A stretch of 64,000 nucleotides of DNA from Streptomyces sp. NBC_00370 (GTDB taxonomy: Bacteria > Actinomycetota > Actinomycetes > Streptomycetales > Streptomycetaceae): contig NZ_CP107968.1 of NCBI RefSeq assembly GCF_036084755.1, positions 7,882,001 through 7,946,000 of the forward strand, given 5' to 3'. The notes under the pieces are model-generated. The model made no database searches. It saw only the letters and a program-made list of their open reading frames with translations, and was not told the origin of the DNA. Position numbers and translations under genes: made by a program. Within the stretch, counting starts at the first letter, position 1. Every line of letters begins with the position of its first letter. Shown one piece after another: positions 45,199-55,048 of this stretch.

Positions 45199-45210
45199 TG
45201 AAACCTTTCA
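45199..45210. promoter_or_regulatory. Second LacI-type operator TGAAACCTTTCA, before the importer operon
   Basis: TGAAA-CC-TTTCA is symmetric except at its two central bases and shares the TGAA-N4-TTCA half-sites of the rhaI site 164 bases away. It lies just downstream of the importer promoter, where a bound repressor would stop transcription. Two matching sites on either side of the divergent promoters could also allow looping. Confidence 0.55.
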
Positions 45211-45250
45211 TGGCGGTCGGCGCGCCGAACCCCCATCGCTGAGGAGCCCC

Positions 45251-46774
45251 ATGAACCAGCCAGTCACGGGTACCGTCCCGGTTCTGGCCCTGAAGGATGT
45301 GAGTAAGTCCTTCGGTGCCGTACGAGCGCTGCGGGACGTCTCCCTGCGGCTTGACGCCGGTGAGGCGCACGCCATCGCCGGCGAGAACGGCGCGGGCAAG
45401 TCCACCCTGATCAAAACACTGGCCGGGGTGCACAGACCGGACTCCGGGCAGGTCCTGCTCGACGGCCGGCCCGTGGTCTTCCACGGCCCCGCCGACGCGC
45501 GGGACGCCGGCATCGCCGTCATCTACCAGGAACCGACGCTCTTTCCCGATCTGTCCATCGCCGAGAACATCTTCATGGGCCGCCAGCCGCGCAGATCGCT
45601 CGGCCGTATCGACCGCGCCGCCGTACGGGAGCGCACGGCGGCCCTGATGAAGCGGCTCGGGGTCGAACTCGACCCGGGCAGGCCCGCGCGCGGTCTGTCG
45701 ATCGCCGACCAGCAGATCGTCGAGATCGCCAAGGCGCTCTCCTTCGATGCCCGCGTCCTGATCATGGACGAGCCGACAGCGGCGCTCACCGGCAGCGAGA
45801 CGGCACGGCTGTTCTCGGTCGTCCGGACGCTGCGGGCCGAAGGCGCGGCCGTGCTGTTCATCTCCCACCGGCTGGAGGAGATCTTCGAGCTGTGCCAGCG
45901 CGTCACCGTGCTGCGCGACGGGCGCTGGATCTCGTCCCAGGAAGTGGCGGAGCTGACCGAGGACGGCCTGGTGCGTGCCATGGTCGGCCGCGATCTGGGC
46001 GATCTCTACCCCAAGCAGGCCGCGGACGTCGGCGAAGTCGCCCTGTCCGTCCGCAGACTGACCCGGGAGGGCGTCTTCCGGGACATCACCTTCGACGTAC
46101 GGCGCGGCGAGATCGTCGCGCTGGCCGGACTGGTCGGCGCGGGACGCAGCGAGGTCGCCCAGGCGGTGTTCGGTGTGGACCGGGCGGACGCAGGCGAGGT
46201 CCATGTCAACGGTCGCAAGCTGGCGGCCGGTTCACCGACCGCCGCGATGTCGGCGGGGCTCGCGCTGGTTCCCGAGGACCGCAGACAGCGGGGTCTGGTG
46301 ATGGAGATGTCCATCGCCCGCAACATCGGACTGACCGGTCTCGACCAGCTCGGCAAGGGCGGGCTCGTCAGCCGGGCGCTGGAGCGTGGCAGGGCCGCCG
46401 ACTGGGCCGTACGCCTCCAGCTCAAGTACGGCAGGCTCACCGACCCGGCGGGCGTGCTGTCCGGCGGTAACCAGCAGAAGGTGGTGCTGGCCAAGTGGCT
46501 GGCCACCGAGCCCGCCGTACTGATCGTGGACGAGCCGACCCGCGGCATCGACGTCGGTACGAAGGCCGAGGTGCACCGGTTGCTGTCGGCGCTCGCCGCC
46601 GACGGGCTCGCGGTGCTGATGATCTCGTCCGACCTGCCGGAGGTGCTGGGCATGGCCGACCGGGTCCTCGTCATGCACGAGGGCAGCATCGCCGCGGAGA
46701 TACCGAGGGCGGAAGCCACCGAGGAGACGGTCATGGCGGCGGCCACCGGCCGTGGGACGAAGGCGGCGGCATGA
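45251..46774 (+). CDS. rhaT: Rhamnose-type sugar ABC importer, double-domain ATPase
   Basis: The 507-residue protein starts at the ATG behind GAGGAG and has two tandem ABC domains, as in the RbsA/AraG/RhaT (CUT2) family. Domain 1 has Walker A GENGAGKSTLIKTLAGVHRP, signature GLSIADQQIVEIAKAL and Walker B VLIMDEPTAAL. Domain 2 has the degenerate A loop GLVGAGRSEVAQAVFG, signature LSGGNQQKVVLAKWL and Walker B LIVDEPTRGID. It energises uptake through the two permeases that follow, with a 4-base overlap into the first. The symbol follows the rhamnose context, not direct proof. Confidence 0.9.
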   Translation: MNQPVTGTVPVLALKDVSKSFGAVRALRDVSLRLDAGEAHAIAGENGAGKSTLIKTLAGVHRPDSGQVLLDGRPVVFHGPADARDAGIAVIYQEPTLFPDLSIAENIFMGRQPRRSLGRIDRAAVRERTAALMKRLGVELDPGRPARGLSIADQQIVEIAKALSFDARVLIMDEPTAALTGSETARLFSVVRTLRAEGAAVLFISHRLEEIFELCQRVTVLRDGRWISSQEVAELTEDGLVRAMVGRDLGDLYPKQAADVGEVALSVRRLTREGVFRDITFDVRRGEIVALAGLVGAGRSEVAQAVFGVDRADAGEVHVNGRKLAAGSPTAAMSAGLALVPEDRRQRGLVMEMSIARNIGLTGLDQLGKGGLVSRALERGRAADWAVRLQLKYGRLTDPAGVLSGGNQQKVVLAKWLATEPAVLIVDEPTRGIDVGTKAEVHRLLSALAADGLAVLMISSDLPEVLGMADRVLVMHEGSIAAEIPRAEATEETVMAAATGRGTKAAA

Positions 46775-47803
46775 CGACTGTGCTGGACGAACCCACGGCC
46801 ACGACGAAGGACGACGGCTCGGCGCGCTCGCTGGTCGACGCGGTCTTCCGGGCCAGGGAGATCAGCATCGCCGGCGCGCTGGTGCTGCTGATCCTCGGGA
46901 CCTGGATCTCCAACCCGCGCTTCCTCGACGACCAGGGCATCAAGGACCTGCTGCTGAACGCGTCCATCCTGGTCCTGCTCGCCGTCGGCCAGTCGGTGGT
47001 CGTCGTGACCCGCAACATCGACCTGTCGGTCGGCTCGGTGGTCGGCCTCTCGGCCTTCGCCTGCGGCAAGTTCGTCGCGGGCACCGATCACGGGGTGCTC
47101 GTGGTGATGCTGCTCGGCATCGCGATCGGTGTGGTGTGCGGACTGGTCAGCGGAGCGCTGGTGAGCTTCGGCAGGGTGCCCGCGCTGGTGGTGACGCTCG
47201 GGATGCTCTACATCATCCAGGGCCTGGACTACTGGTGGGCGCAGGGTGACCAGATCGGCGCCGCCGACGTGCCCGACCCGATCCTCTCCCTGGGCAGCGG
47301 CAGCATCGTCGGCATTCCCTATCTGCCGCTCATCACCGCCGTGCTGCTCGCCGCCACCGCGTACTACCTGCGGGTCTACCGCTCGGGCAGGGAGCTGTAC
47401 GCGATCGGGTCGAGCCCGGAGGCGGCCCGGCTCGCCGGTATCCCCATTCGGCGCCGGATCCTCGCCGCGTACGTCTTCTCCGGCGCCGTCGCGGGATTCG
47501 CCGGGACGCTGTGGCTGGCCCGCTTCGGGACGGTCGTAGCCGACAACGCGCACGGCTGGGAACTGACCGTCGTCAGCGCCGTGGTGGTCGGCGGTGTGGC
47601 CATCACCGGCGGCACCGGCACCGTCTGGGGAGCGGCGCTCGGCGCGCTCCTGCTCACCACCATCGGCAGCGCGCTGGTCGTCCTCAAGGTCGACGCGTTC
47701 TGGCAAGGAGCCATCACCGGCGCGCTGCTCCTCGCGGCCATCAGCGTCGACCGGATCGTCGGCCTGCGGATGACAGCGGCCTTGAGGAAGAGGAGCGCCC
47801 GCC

Positions 47804-47820
<17 letters not shown>
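46771..47820 (+). CDS. rhaP: Rhamnose-type ABC importer permease 1
   Basis: The 349-residue membrane protein belongs to the BPD_transp_2/RbsC family: SILVLLAVGQSVVVVTRNID followed by LSVGSVVGL, the conserved motif of CUT2 permeases, and YAIGSSPEAARLAGIPIRRR. About ten membrane helices. A ~30-residue cytoplasmic N-terminus precedes the first helix. Translationally coupled to the ATPase gene (ATGA) and overlapping permease 2 by 17 bases; the two should form the membrane heterodimer. Confidence 0.9.
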
Positions 47821-48937
<1,117 letters not shown>

Positions 48938-48958
48938 GCCCGAAAGGTCCCGGCCCTC

Positions 48959-50056
48959 ATGATGATCCGTTCCATTGCCCGGCGTCGCGCGGTTGTCACC
49001 GCAGCCACCGCCTGCGCCCTCGCCGTATCCCTGACCGCGTGCGGGGGAACCACCAAGGACAGCGCGGACAAGGACACGTCGAGCGCGGGCGCCGGTGCGG
49101 GCGACGCCGCCAAGGCCGACCCGAAGGCCCCGCTGAAGAAGGGGCTGAAGCTGGCGTTCCTGCCCAAGCAGATCAACAACCCGTACGAGAAGATCGTGGA
49201 CGACGCGGGTATCGCCGCCACCAAGGAGTACGGCGCCACCGGCAAGGAGGTCGGCCCCTCCGACGCCAGCGCCTCCTCCCAGGTCTCCTACATCAACACA
49301 CTCATCCAGCAGCGGCAGGACGCCATCCTGATCGCCGCCAACGACCCCAACGCGGTCTGCGGCCCGCTCAAGCAGGCCATGGCGAAGAAGATCAGCGTCG
49401 TCTCGTACGACTCCGACACCGCCAAGGAGTGCCGCCAGCTCTTCATCAACCAGGCCAGCTCGGAGGAGATCGGCCGCAGCCTCGTCCAGCACCTCGGTGA
49501 ACAGCTCGGCTACAAGGGCAAGTTCGCGATCCTCTCGGCCACGCAGAACGCGACGAACCAGAACACCTGGATCGAGTTCATGAAGGACGAACTCAAGCTG
49601 CCCAAGTACAAGGACATGAAGCTCGTCAAGGTCGCCTACGGTGACGACGCCGACCAGAAGTCCTTCCAGCAGACCCAGGGGCTGCTCCAGGCGTACCCCG
49701 ACCTCAAGGGCATCATCTCGCCCACCACCGTCGGCATCGCCGCGGCGGCGCGCTACCTCGACGACTCGTCGTACAAGGGCAAGGTCGTCCTCAACGGTCT
49801 CGGCACACCGAACCAGATGCGCAAGTACGTCAAGGACGGCACCGTCGAGCAGTTCTCCCTGTGGAACCCCGAGGAGCTGGGCTACCTCGGCTCGTACGCG
49901 GCGGCGGCCCTGGCGTCCGGCCAGGTCACCGGCGCCGAGGGCGAGAAGTTCAAGGCCGGCAAGCTCGGCGAGTACACCATCGGGAAGGACGGCGAAGTCA
50001 TCCTCGGCAAGCCGACGGTGTTCGACAAGAACAACATCGACAAGTTCAATTTCTGA
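48959..50056 (+). CDS. rhaS: Rhamnose-type ABC importer solute-binding lipoprotein
   Basis: The 365-residue protein has a signal peptide with a lipobox (VSLTACGG), a Ser/Ala/Asp-rich linker, and a Peripla_BP_4 domain: LAFLPKQINNPYEKIVDDAG, YINTLIQQRQDAILIAANDP and VVSYDSDTAKECRQLFINQA. The KQINNPY opener is characteristic of the rhamnose-binding RhaS branch. It captures the sugar outside the cell and passes it to the two permeases encoded just before it. Confidence 0.9.
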   Translation: MMIRSIARRRAVVTAATACALAVSLTACGGTTKDSADKDTSSAGAGAGDAAKADPKAPLKKGLKLAFLPKQINNPYEKIVDDAGIAATKEYGATGKEVGPSDASASSQVSYINTLIQQRQDAILIAANDPNAVCGPLKQAMAKKISVVSYDSDTAKECRQLFINQASSEEIGRSLVQHLGEQLGYKGKFAILSATQNATNQNTWIEFMKDELKLPKYKDMKLVKVAYGDDADQKSFQQTQGLLQAYPDLKGIISPTTVGIAAAARYLDDSSYKGKVVLNGLGTPNQMRKYVKDGTVEQFSLWNPEELGYLGSYAAAALASGQVTGAEGEKFKAGKLGEYTIGKDGEVILGKPTVFDKNNIDKFNF

Positions 50057-50057
50057 G

Positions 50058-51488
50058 ATGACCACGCACACACGCACCCCGGCCGTCGCCCGCCGACCCA
50101 GGATCGGACTGGTCGCGGGCGGCCTCGGCGCCTACTGGCCGCAGTTCCCCGATCTGCTGCCGCAGCTGCGGCGCTCGGCGGCCCGGGTGACCGAGCGGAT
50201 GGGGGAGTTCGACGCCGAGGTGATCGACGTCGGCTTCATCTCCGACGCCCAGGAGGGCGCGGCGGCGGCCGAGAAGCTGCGGGCGGCGGGCTGCGACCTG
50301 ATCGTCGGATTCCTGACGACGTACATGACGGCGAGCATGCTCGTGCCCGTCGCGCAGCGCAGCGGTGCGCCGGTGCTGCTGATCAACCTCCAGCCCACCG
50401 AGTCGATGGACCACGCCACCTTCGACACCGGACAGTGGCTGGCGTACTGCGGCGCCTGTCCGCTGCCGGAGATGGCGAACGCCTTCGAACGCGTCGGTGT
50501 GCCCTTCCGCTCCGTCTCCGGCTACCTGGAGGACGAGCGGGCCTGGCAGCGGATCGGACGCTGGATCCGCGCCGCCTCGGTCCGCTCCGTGCTCCGGGGC
50601 GGCCGGCACGGGCTGATGGGGCACCTCTACCCGGGGATGTACGACGTCTCCACCGACCCGACGATGGTCACCGCGCATCTCGGCGGCCATATGGAGGTCC
50701 TGGAATTCGACGACCTGCGGGTGCGGGTGGACCAGGTCTCCGACAGCGAGCTGACGGTCAAGCTGGACGAGACGCGTGAGCTGTTCACCCTCGCCGACAC
50801 GGTGGTCGAGGACGATCTGCGCTGGGCGGCGAAGGTCGCCGTCGGCCTCGACAAGATGGTCGCCGACTTCGATCTGGACTCCCTCGCCTACTACCACCGG
50901 GGACTGGGCGGCGAGATCCACGAACGGCTCGGCGCCGGCATGATCCTCGGCTCGTCCCTGCTCACCGCCCGGGGCATCCCCGCCTGCGGCGAGTACGAAC
51001 TGCGCACGTCACTGGCCATGCTGATCGTCGACCGGCTCGGCGCGGGCGGTTCCTTCACCGAGCTGCAGGCGCTGGACTTCACCGCCGGGGTGGTCGAGAT
51101 GGGCCACGACGGGCCGGGACACCTGGCGATCAGCGCCCGCAAACCGCTGCTGCGGGGGCTCGGCGTCTACCACGGCAAACGCGGCTGGGGCGTGTCCGTC
51201 GAGTTCGACGTACGCCACGGCCCGGTCACCCTGGTCGGCCTCGGGCAGAGCCGCGACGGCAGGTTCCGGCTGGTCGCGGCCGAGGGCGAGGTCGTGGACG
51301 GGCCCCTGCTGGAGATCGGCAACACCACGTCGCGCGTGGACTTCGGCTGCGACCCGGGGGAGTGGACCGACGCCTGGAGCGCGAGCGGGGTCGGCCACCA
51401 CTGGGCGCTGGCCACCGGCAGGCTACTGCCCGAGCTGCGCGCCCTGGCCGGCCTGACGGACCTTGAGCTCGTGGAGGTCAGCGTCTGA
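50058..51488 (+). CDS. L-fucose/L-arabinose isomerase-family protein in the rhamnose operon
   Basis: The 476-residue protein begins one base after the binding-protein stop. It has the FucI/AraA family shape: PRIGLVAGGLGAYWPQFPDL, LIVGFLTTYMTASMLVPVAQ and LINLQPTESMDHATFDTGQW in the N-terminal domains, candidate catalytic Glu in IPACGEYELRTSLAMLIVD, and a C-terminal barrel. An importer operon already paired with rhaI would not need a second rhamnose isomerase. It may handle another sugar carried by the same transporter, or an epimer of rhamnose. The last 66 bases overlap the opposite-strand YihY-type gene. Confidence 0.85.
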   Translation: MTTHTRTPAVARRPRIGLVAGGLGAYWPQFPDLLPQLRRSAARVTERMGEFDAEVIDVGFISDAQEGAAAAEKLRAAGCDLIVGFLTTYMTASMLVPVAQRSGAPVLLINLQPTESMDHATFDTGQWLAYCGACPLPEMANAFERVGVPFRSVSGYLEDERAWQRIGRWIRAASVRSVLRGGRHGLMGHLYPGMYDVSTDPTMVTAHLGGHMEVLEFDDLRVRVDQVSDSELTVKLDETRELFTLADTVVEDDLRWAAKVAVGLDKMVADFDLDSLAYYHRGLGGEIHERLGAGMILGSSLLTARGIPACGEYELRTSLAMLIVDRLGAGGSFTELQALDFTAGVVEMGHDGPGHLAISARKPLLRGLGVYHGKRGWGVSVEFDVRHGPVTLVGLGQSRDGRFRLVAAEGEVVDGPLLEIGNTTSRVDFGCDPGEWTDAWSASGVGHHWALATGRLLPELRALAGLTDLELVEVSV

Positions 51489-52475
51489 CGAGCGGGTCTC
51501 CGCCTCGGCCGCGGACGACGTGGTCGGCGACGGCACGGGAGTGCCGGCGCCGGCCGCCGGCGGCGCGGGCTTCCTGGACCTGGCCAGCTCCGCGTTGAAC
51601 TGCGCGCCGAACAGCAGCGACAGATTGCTCAGCCACAGCCACACGAGGAAGACGATGGTGCCGGCGAGCGAGCCGTACAGCCGGTTGTACTGCGCCGCGT
51701 GGGCCGTGTAGAGCGCGAACCCGGCCGAGACCAGCAGCCAGAACACCACGGCGACCACGCCGCCCGGCAGGGCGCGGCGCAGCCCGCGTGTACCCGGCGG
51801 GCCCGTACGGAACACGATCAGCACCAGCACGGCGGCCAGCGCCAGCATGAGCGGCCACTTCAGCCCACTCCACGCCACGCTCACCGCACTGCCCACGCCC
51901 AGGATCCGGCCGAGCCCGTCCGCCGCGTCGTCGGTCAGGACCAGCGTGAAGGCGCTCGTCACCAGCAGGGCGAGCAGCGCGCACGCCGCCACCACGATGC
52001 GCGGAGCGGTACGCCACGGCGGCCGGTGATCCACCGCGCCGTGCATCATGTGCAGCGCCCGCCGGAAGACCCCCAGATAGCTGGAGGCCGACCAGAGGGC
52101 GCCCACCGCGCCCGCCGACGCGAGCACCCAGGCCGCCGACCGCTGCTGCGCCATCCCGTCCAGGATGCCGCGCACCAGCGCCTGCGACTGGGCGGGGACG
52201 ATGGAGGTCACCTGGGCGGTCAGCTGCCCGTTGGCGCCCGGCCCCGCAAGGCCGATCGAACAGACGGTCACGAGCAGCGCAGGGAAGATCGCCAGCACCG
52301 AGTAGTACGTGAGAGCCGCCGCCCGGTCCGTCGCGTCGTCGTTCCACATGGCGACGGGCGTACGGCGCAGCGCACCGACGAGCCTGGCCCGGCGCGTACC
52401 CCCGCCCGACCCGCTACGCCCCGCGCTCTCTTCGGCGGACACGCTGCCTCCTGCGTCCTCACGGTGCCGTTTCAT
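51423..52475 (-). CDS. YihY/virulence factor BrkB-family membrane protein
   Basis: The 350-residue protein has the family pattern DRAAALTYYSVLAIFPALLV near the first of six membrane helices, ALWSASSYLGVFRRALHMMH in the middle, and YGSLAGTIVFLVWLWLSNLS followed by LLFGAQFNAEL in the last helices. The old RNase BN name for this family is wrong. Function is unresolved; envelope or transport roles are suggested. The hydrophilic C-terminal tail runs 66 bases into the end of the isomerase gene on the other strand. Confidence 0.9.
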   Translation of the reverse strand: MKRHREDAGGSVSAEESAGRSGSGGGTRRARLVGALRRTPVAMWNDDATDRAAALTYYSVLAIFPALLVTVCSIGLAGPGANGQLTAQVTSIVPAQSQALVRGILDGMAQQRSAAWVLASAGAVGALWSASSYLGVFRRALHMMHGAVDHRPPWRTAPRIVVAACALLALLVTSAFTLVLTDDAADGLGRILGVGSAVSVAWSGLKWPLMLALAAVLVLIVFRTGPPGTRGLRRALPGGVVAVVFWLLVSAGFALYTAHAAQYNRLYGSLAGTIVFLVWLWLSNLSLLFGAQFNAELARSRKPAPPAAGAGTPVPSPTTSSAAEAETRSSDADLHELKVRQAGQGAQLGQ

Positions 52476-52641
52476 CAGTACAGACCCGTCTACCCCGTTC
52501 AGGACCGCACACGGCACGCCGAACGTATCGGTACGGCACATGCCGCACGGCCCCGCCTCGGCGGATAACTGTTTCGCCGCCGTCTCGTTGACCGGTTCGG
52601 GGCCCTGGCCCTTGTCCCGTACACCGATGAGCGGAGCCGTG

Positions 52642-53124
52642 ATGGCAGTCGGAATCGAGCTGGAGCCGAGAACCGTACCCGTGGCACCGCCCGAACCCCC
52701 GGCGGACGCGCCGCCGCCGGCCGGGGGCCGCACCCGGCGCGCGCTGCTCCGTTCGGTGTTCACCCTCGGCGTCGTCACCGCCACCACGGCGGCGCTCGCC
52801 CCCATCGTGAACGCGGGCCGCCGGCTCACCGGCGCAGGCCCGCGCCGCACGGAACCGGCGGCGGGAGCCGTCATCGACGAGATGTACCAGGGCCGGCAGA
52901 TCACCGTGGTGTTCGAGACCCCGGAGGTACGGATCGACGGCCGGCCCCTGCACGTCATGCGCCGCGCCGACGGCAGCTATCTGAGCGTGGTCAACCACTA
53001 CGAGTCGTTCCCGACCCTGCTCGAAACGGCCCGCGCGGCCGTCGACGACCTGCGCGGAGCCCGGCTGTCGCTCTCGGGACCGATGACACACCACAGCCGA
53101 CCGCCCGAGCACTCGGACATCTGA
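52642..53124 (+). CDS. melC1: Tyrosinase copper chaperone/secretion cofactor MelC1
   Basis: The 160-residue protein has a twin-arginine signal (TRRALLRSVFTLGVVTATTA) and, in the mature part, the MelC1 core DEMYQGRQITVVFETPEVRI followed by DGRPLHVMRRADGSYLSVVN. MelC1 binds apo-tyrosinase, helps insert copper and carries it through the Tat pathway, since MelC2 has no signal of its own. Start chosen at the ATG five bases after a GGAG box. The gene lies 30 bases ahead of melC2 in the usual melC operon order. The His and Met residues in PLHVM and MTHHSRPPEH near the end may help transfer copper. Confidence 0.93.
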   Translation: MAVGIELEPRTVPVAPPEPPADAPPPAGGRTRRALLRSVFTLGVVTATTAALAPIVNAGRRLTGAGPRRTEPAAGAVIDEMYQGRQITVVFETPEVRIDGRPLHVMRRADGSYLSVVNHYESFPTLLETARAAVDDLRGARLSLSGPMTHHSRPPEHSDI

Positions 53125-53154
53125 CAGCGCGACTGCGGGAAAGGCACCCACCGG

Positions 53155-54021
53155 ATGTACACCAGAAAGAACCAGCGGAACCTCACCGCCGCCGAGCGCA
53201 GGAGCTTCGTCGGCGCGATCCTGGAGCTCAAACGGCGCGGCAGGTACGAGGACTTCGTCCAGACGCACACCGAGTTCTACGTCCCGGACGCGGACAACGG
53301 CCTGCGCGCCGCGCACATGACCCCGTCGTTCTTCCCATGGCACCGGCGCTTCCTGCTGGAGTTCGAAGGCGCGCTGCGCGAGATCGACCCGAAGGTGACC
53401 GTCCCGTACTGGGACTGGACGGTCGACCGGACGCCCGCTGCCGCACTCTGGAGCGAGGACTTCCTCGGCGGTACGGGCCGCTCGTCCGACCAGCAGGTCA
53501 TGACCGGGCCCTTCGCGTACTCGGCGGGGTACTGGACCATCAGCGGCAATGTCACGGACGACAGGTTCCTCACCCGCGACCTCGGCCGCCCCCGCGACCC
53601 GATCGTGCTGCCCACCAAGGCCGAGCTGGCAAGCGCGCTGAACGAGAGCGTGTACGACGTGGCGCCCTGGGACTCGACTCCGGCCAAGGGCTTCCGCAAC
53701 CGGCTCGAAGGATGGACGACCGGCGGCGGCAGACAGCCGTGGCTCAACCACAACCGGGTCCACCGCTGGGTCGGCGGGGAGATGCTGGGCGCCGCCTCGC
53801 CCAACGACCCGGTCTTCTGGCTCCACCACGCCTTCGTCGACCTGCTCTGGGACCGCTGGCAGCAGAAGCATCCGAAGGCGACCTATCTGCCGAAGCGCAG
53901 ACTCCCCGAGGACGATCGGCAGAGCGGCCGGGTCATCAGCCTGGAGGAGACGATGCCCCCGTGGGACGTACGGCCGTCCACGCTCCTCGACCACAAGAAC
54001 CTCTACCGCTACGAGGTCTGA
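53155..54021 (+). CDS. melC2: Tyrosinase MelC2
   Basis: The 288-residue enzyme has all six type-3 copper ligands. CuA is held by His38 (QTHTEF), His54 (AAHMTP) and His63 (PWHRRF); CuB by His199 and His203 (HNRVHRW) and His225 (LHHAFVD). The first three positions equal those of characterised Streptomyces tyrosinases; CuB is shifted by nine residues, reflecting a short insertion in the middle. It oxidises tyrosine to DOPA and dopaquinone, giving melanin, and needs MelC1 for copper loading and export. A hairpin terminator follows. Confidence 0.95.
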   Translation: MYTRKNQRNLTAAERRSFVGAILELKRRGRYEDFVQTHTEFYVPDADNGLRAAHMTPSFFPWHRRFLLEFEGALREIDPKVTVPYWDWTVDRTPAAALWSEDFLGGTGRSSDQQVMTGPFAYSAGYWTISGNVTDDRFLTRDLGRPRDPIVLPTKAELASALNESVYDVAPWDSTPAKGFRNRLEGWTTGGGRQPWLNHNRVHRWVGGEMLGAASPNDPVFWLHHAFVDLLWDRWQQKHPKATYLPKRRLPEDDRQSGRVISLEETMPPWDVRPSTLLDHKNLYRYEV

Positions 54022-54047
54022 TCCCTGACCGTCGGTGGACAGGGAAA

Positions 54048-54082
54048 CGGCGGCCCCCCGCGCGGGACGCGGGAGGCCGCCG
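54048..54082. terminator. Hairpin terminator between melC2 and the chaplin gene
   Basis: CGGCGGCC (54048-54055) pairs with GGCCGCCG (54075-54082), and an inner CCCGCG/CGCGGG pair (54057-54062, 54068-54073) closes a 5-base loop. It lies between two convergent genes and can act in both directions. Confidence 0.7.
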
Positions 54083-54098
54083 GTCAGCGGGGTGGGGC

Positions 54099-54383
54099 TC
54101 AGCCGCCGTAGCCGCCCTCGTCGCCACCGTGGTCGTGGCCGCCCGAGATGTTGGCGCACTGGTTGCCGAAGGCCGGGTTCAGCAGACCGACGACGTCGAC
54201 GGTGTTGCCGCACAGGTTGACCGGCACGTGCACCGGCACCTGGAGCAGGTTGCCGGACAGCACGCCGGGGGAACCGACGGCGGCGGCGCCCGCACCGGCG
54301 TCAGCGGCGGCCATTCCGGCGCCGCCGGCCAGCACGGCGCCGGTGCCGACCAGGACGGCGGTTGCCTTCGCGATACGCGACAT
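54099..54383 (-). CDS. Short chaplin
   Basis: The 94-residue precursor starts behind AAGGAG and has a Sec signal peptide (MSRIAKATAVLVGTGAVLAGG, cut near AAADA). The mature part contains one chaplin domain: GSPGVLSGNLLQVPVHVPVN followed by LCGNTVDVVGLLNPAFGNQC, including the two conserved cysteines and the G-N-x-x-x-V-x-x-x-x-N-P core. Short chaplins self-assemble as amyloid-like fibrils on aerial hyphae. Unusual is a His/Gly/Asp-rich tail after the domain (GGHDHGGDEGGYGG); most short chaplins end near the second cysteine. Confidence 0.92.
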   Translation of the reverse strand: MSRIAKATAVLVGTGAVLAGGAGMAAADAGAGAAAVGSPGVLSGNLLQVPVHVPVNLCGNTVDVVGLLNPAFGNQCANISGGHDHGGDEGGYGG

Positions 54384-54512
54384 AAAGAACTCCTTGAACG
54401 TTTCGAACACGGCCGCCTGTTGTGCGGCCTTCACGCACGTTCAACGCCGCGACTCACGCTCGGTAACGGATCAATGCCGAACCGATCGCGCCAGAGCCCA
54501 AACTTCCCCGGA

Positions 54513-54977
54513 TCAGCGCAGCAGGGCGAGCCTGCCGACGAGCCGGTCGACCGTGTTGCGCGGGCCGACCAGGCTGATAGCCAGATAGTCGAGGGTGTCG
54601 CTCTCGGCCTCGGCGATCAGACCGAGGTACTCGTCGTAGACGCGCGAGGTCTGCGCCTGCTCGGGCATGTCCACGATCAGCAGCTGGTCCTTGGCCGCGG
54701 CCTTGGTACGGATCTGACGCAGCGTCGCGGCGTCGGCCGCCAGGACCGTACAGCCGGCCCACGGCAGTCCCGGGTGCGCGACGCCCGACGCGTCCTCGCC
54801 GTCCCTGCCGAGCAGGTCGGGCAGCGCCTTGCCGACGGCCGCCGCCATACAGGCGGCGGCGTTCGTCACCCGGCCCGCGGGCAGGTTCTCGTCGACGACG
54901 ATCACCCACTTCAGCCGGGCCTTGCGGGTGGACTCATGGGTGGTGACGTCTTCGCTGGTCAATTGGGGAAGAGACAT
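54513..54977 (-). CDS. DUF2000 family protein
   Basis: The 154-residue protein matches DUF2000 (PTH2-like fold): LKWVIVVDENLPAGRVTNAA, ACMAAAVGKALPDLLG and the C-terminal DYLAISLVGPRNTVDRLVGR. Members resemble peptidyl-tRNA hydrolase 2 but lack proof of that activity. It is divergent from an Lrp/AsnC regulator, the usual arrangement for this family, so the regulator probably controls it. Confidence 0.88.
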   Translation of the reverse strand: MSLPQLTSEDVTTHESTRKARLKWVIVVDENLPAGRVTNAAACMAAAVGKALPDLLGRDGEDASGVAHPGLPWAGCTVLAADAATLRQIRTKAAAKDQLLIVDMPEQAQTSRVYDEYLGLIAEAESDTLDYLAISLVGPRNTVDRLVGRLALLR

Positions 54978-55048
54978 GCGGATACGCTAGGCATACATGC
55001 TGGATCTGTCGCCAGGCTCCGCATGTCGTGCGCCGAAAGGGGCTCAAC

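Noticed and set aside
52642..54021. Part of an antibiotic biosynthetic cluster
   Set aside because: melC1-melC2 alone makes melanin. I find no polyketide, nonribosomal peptide, terpene or RiPP core gene in the window.
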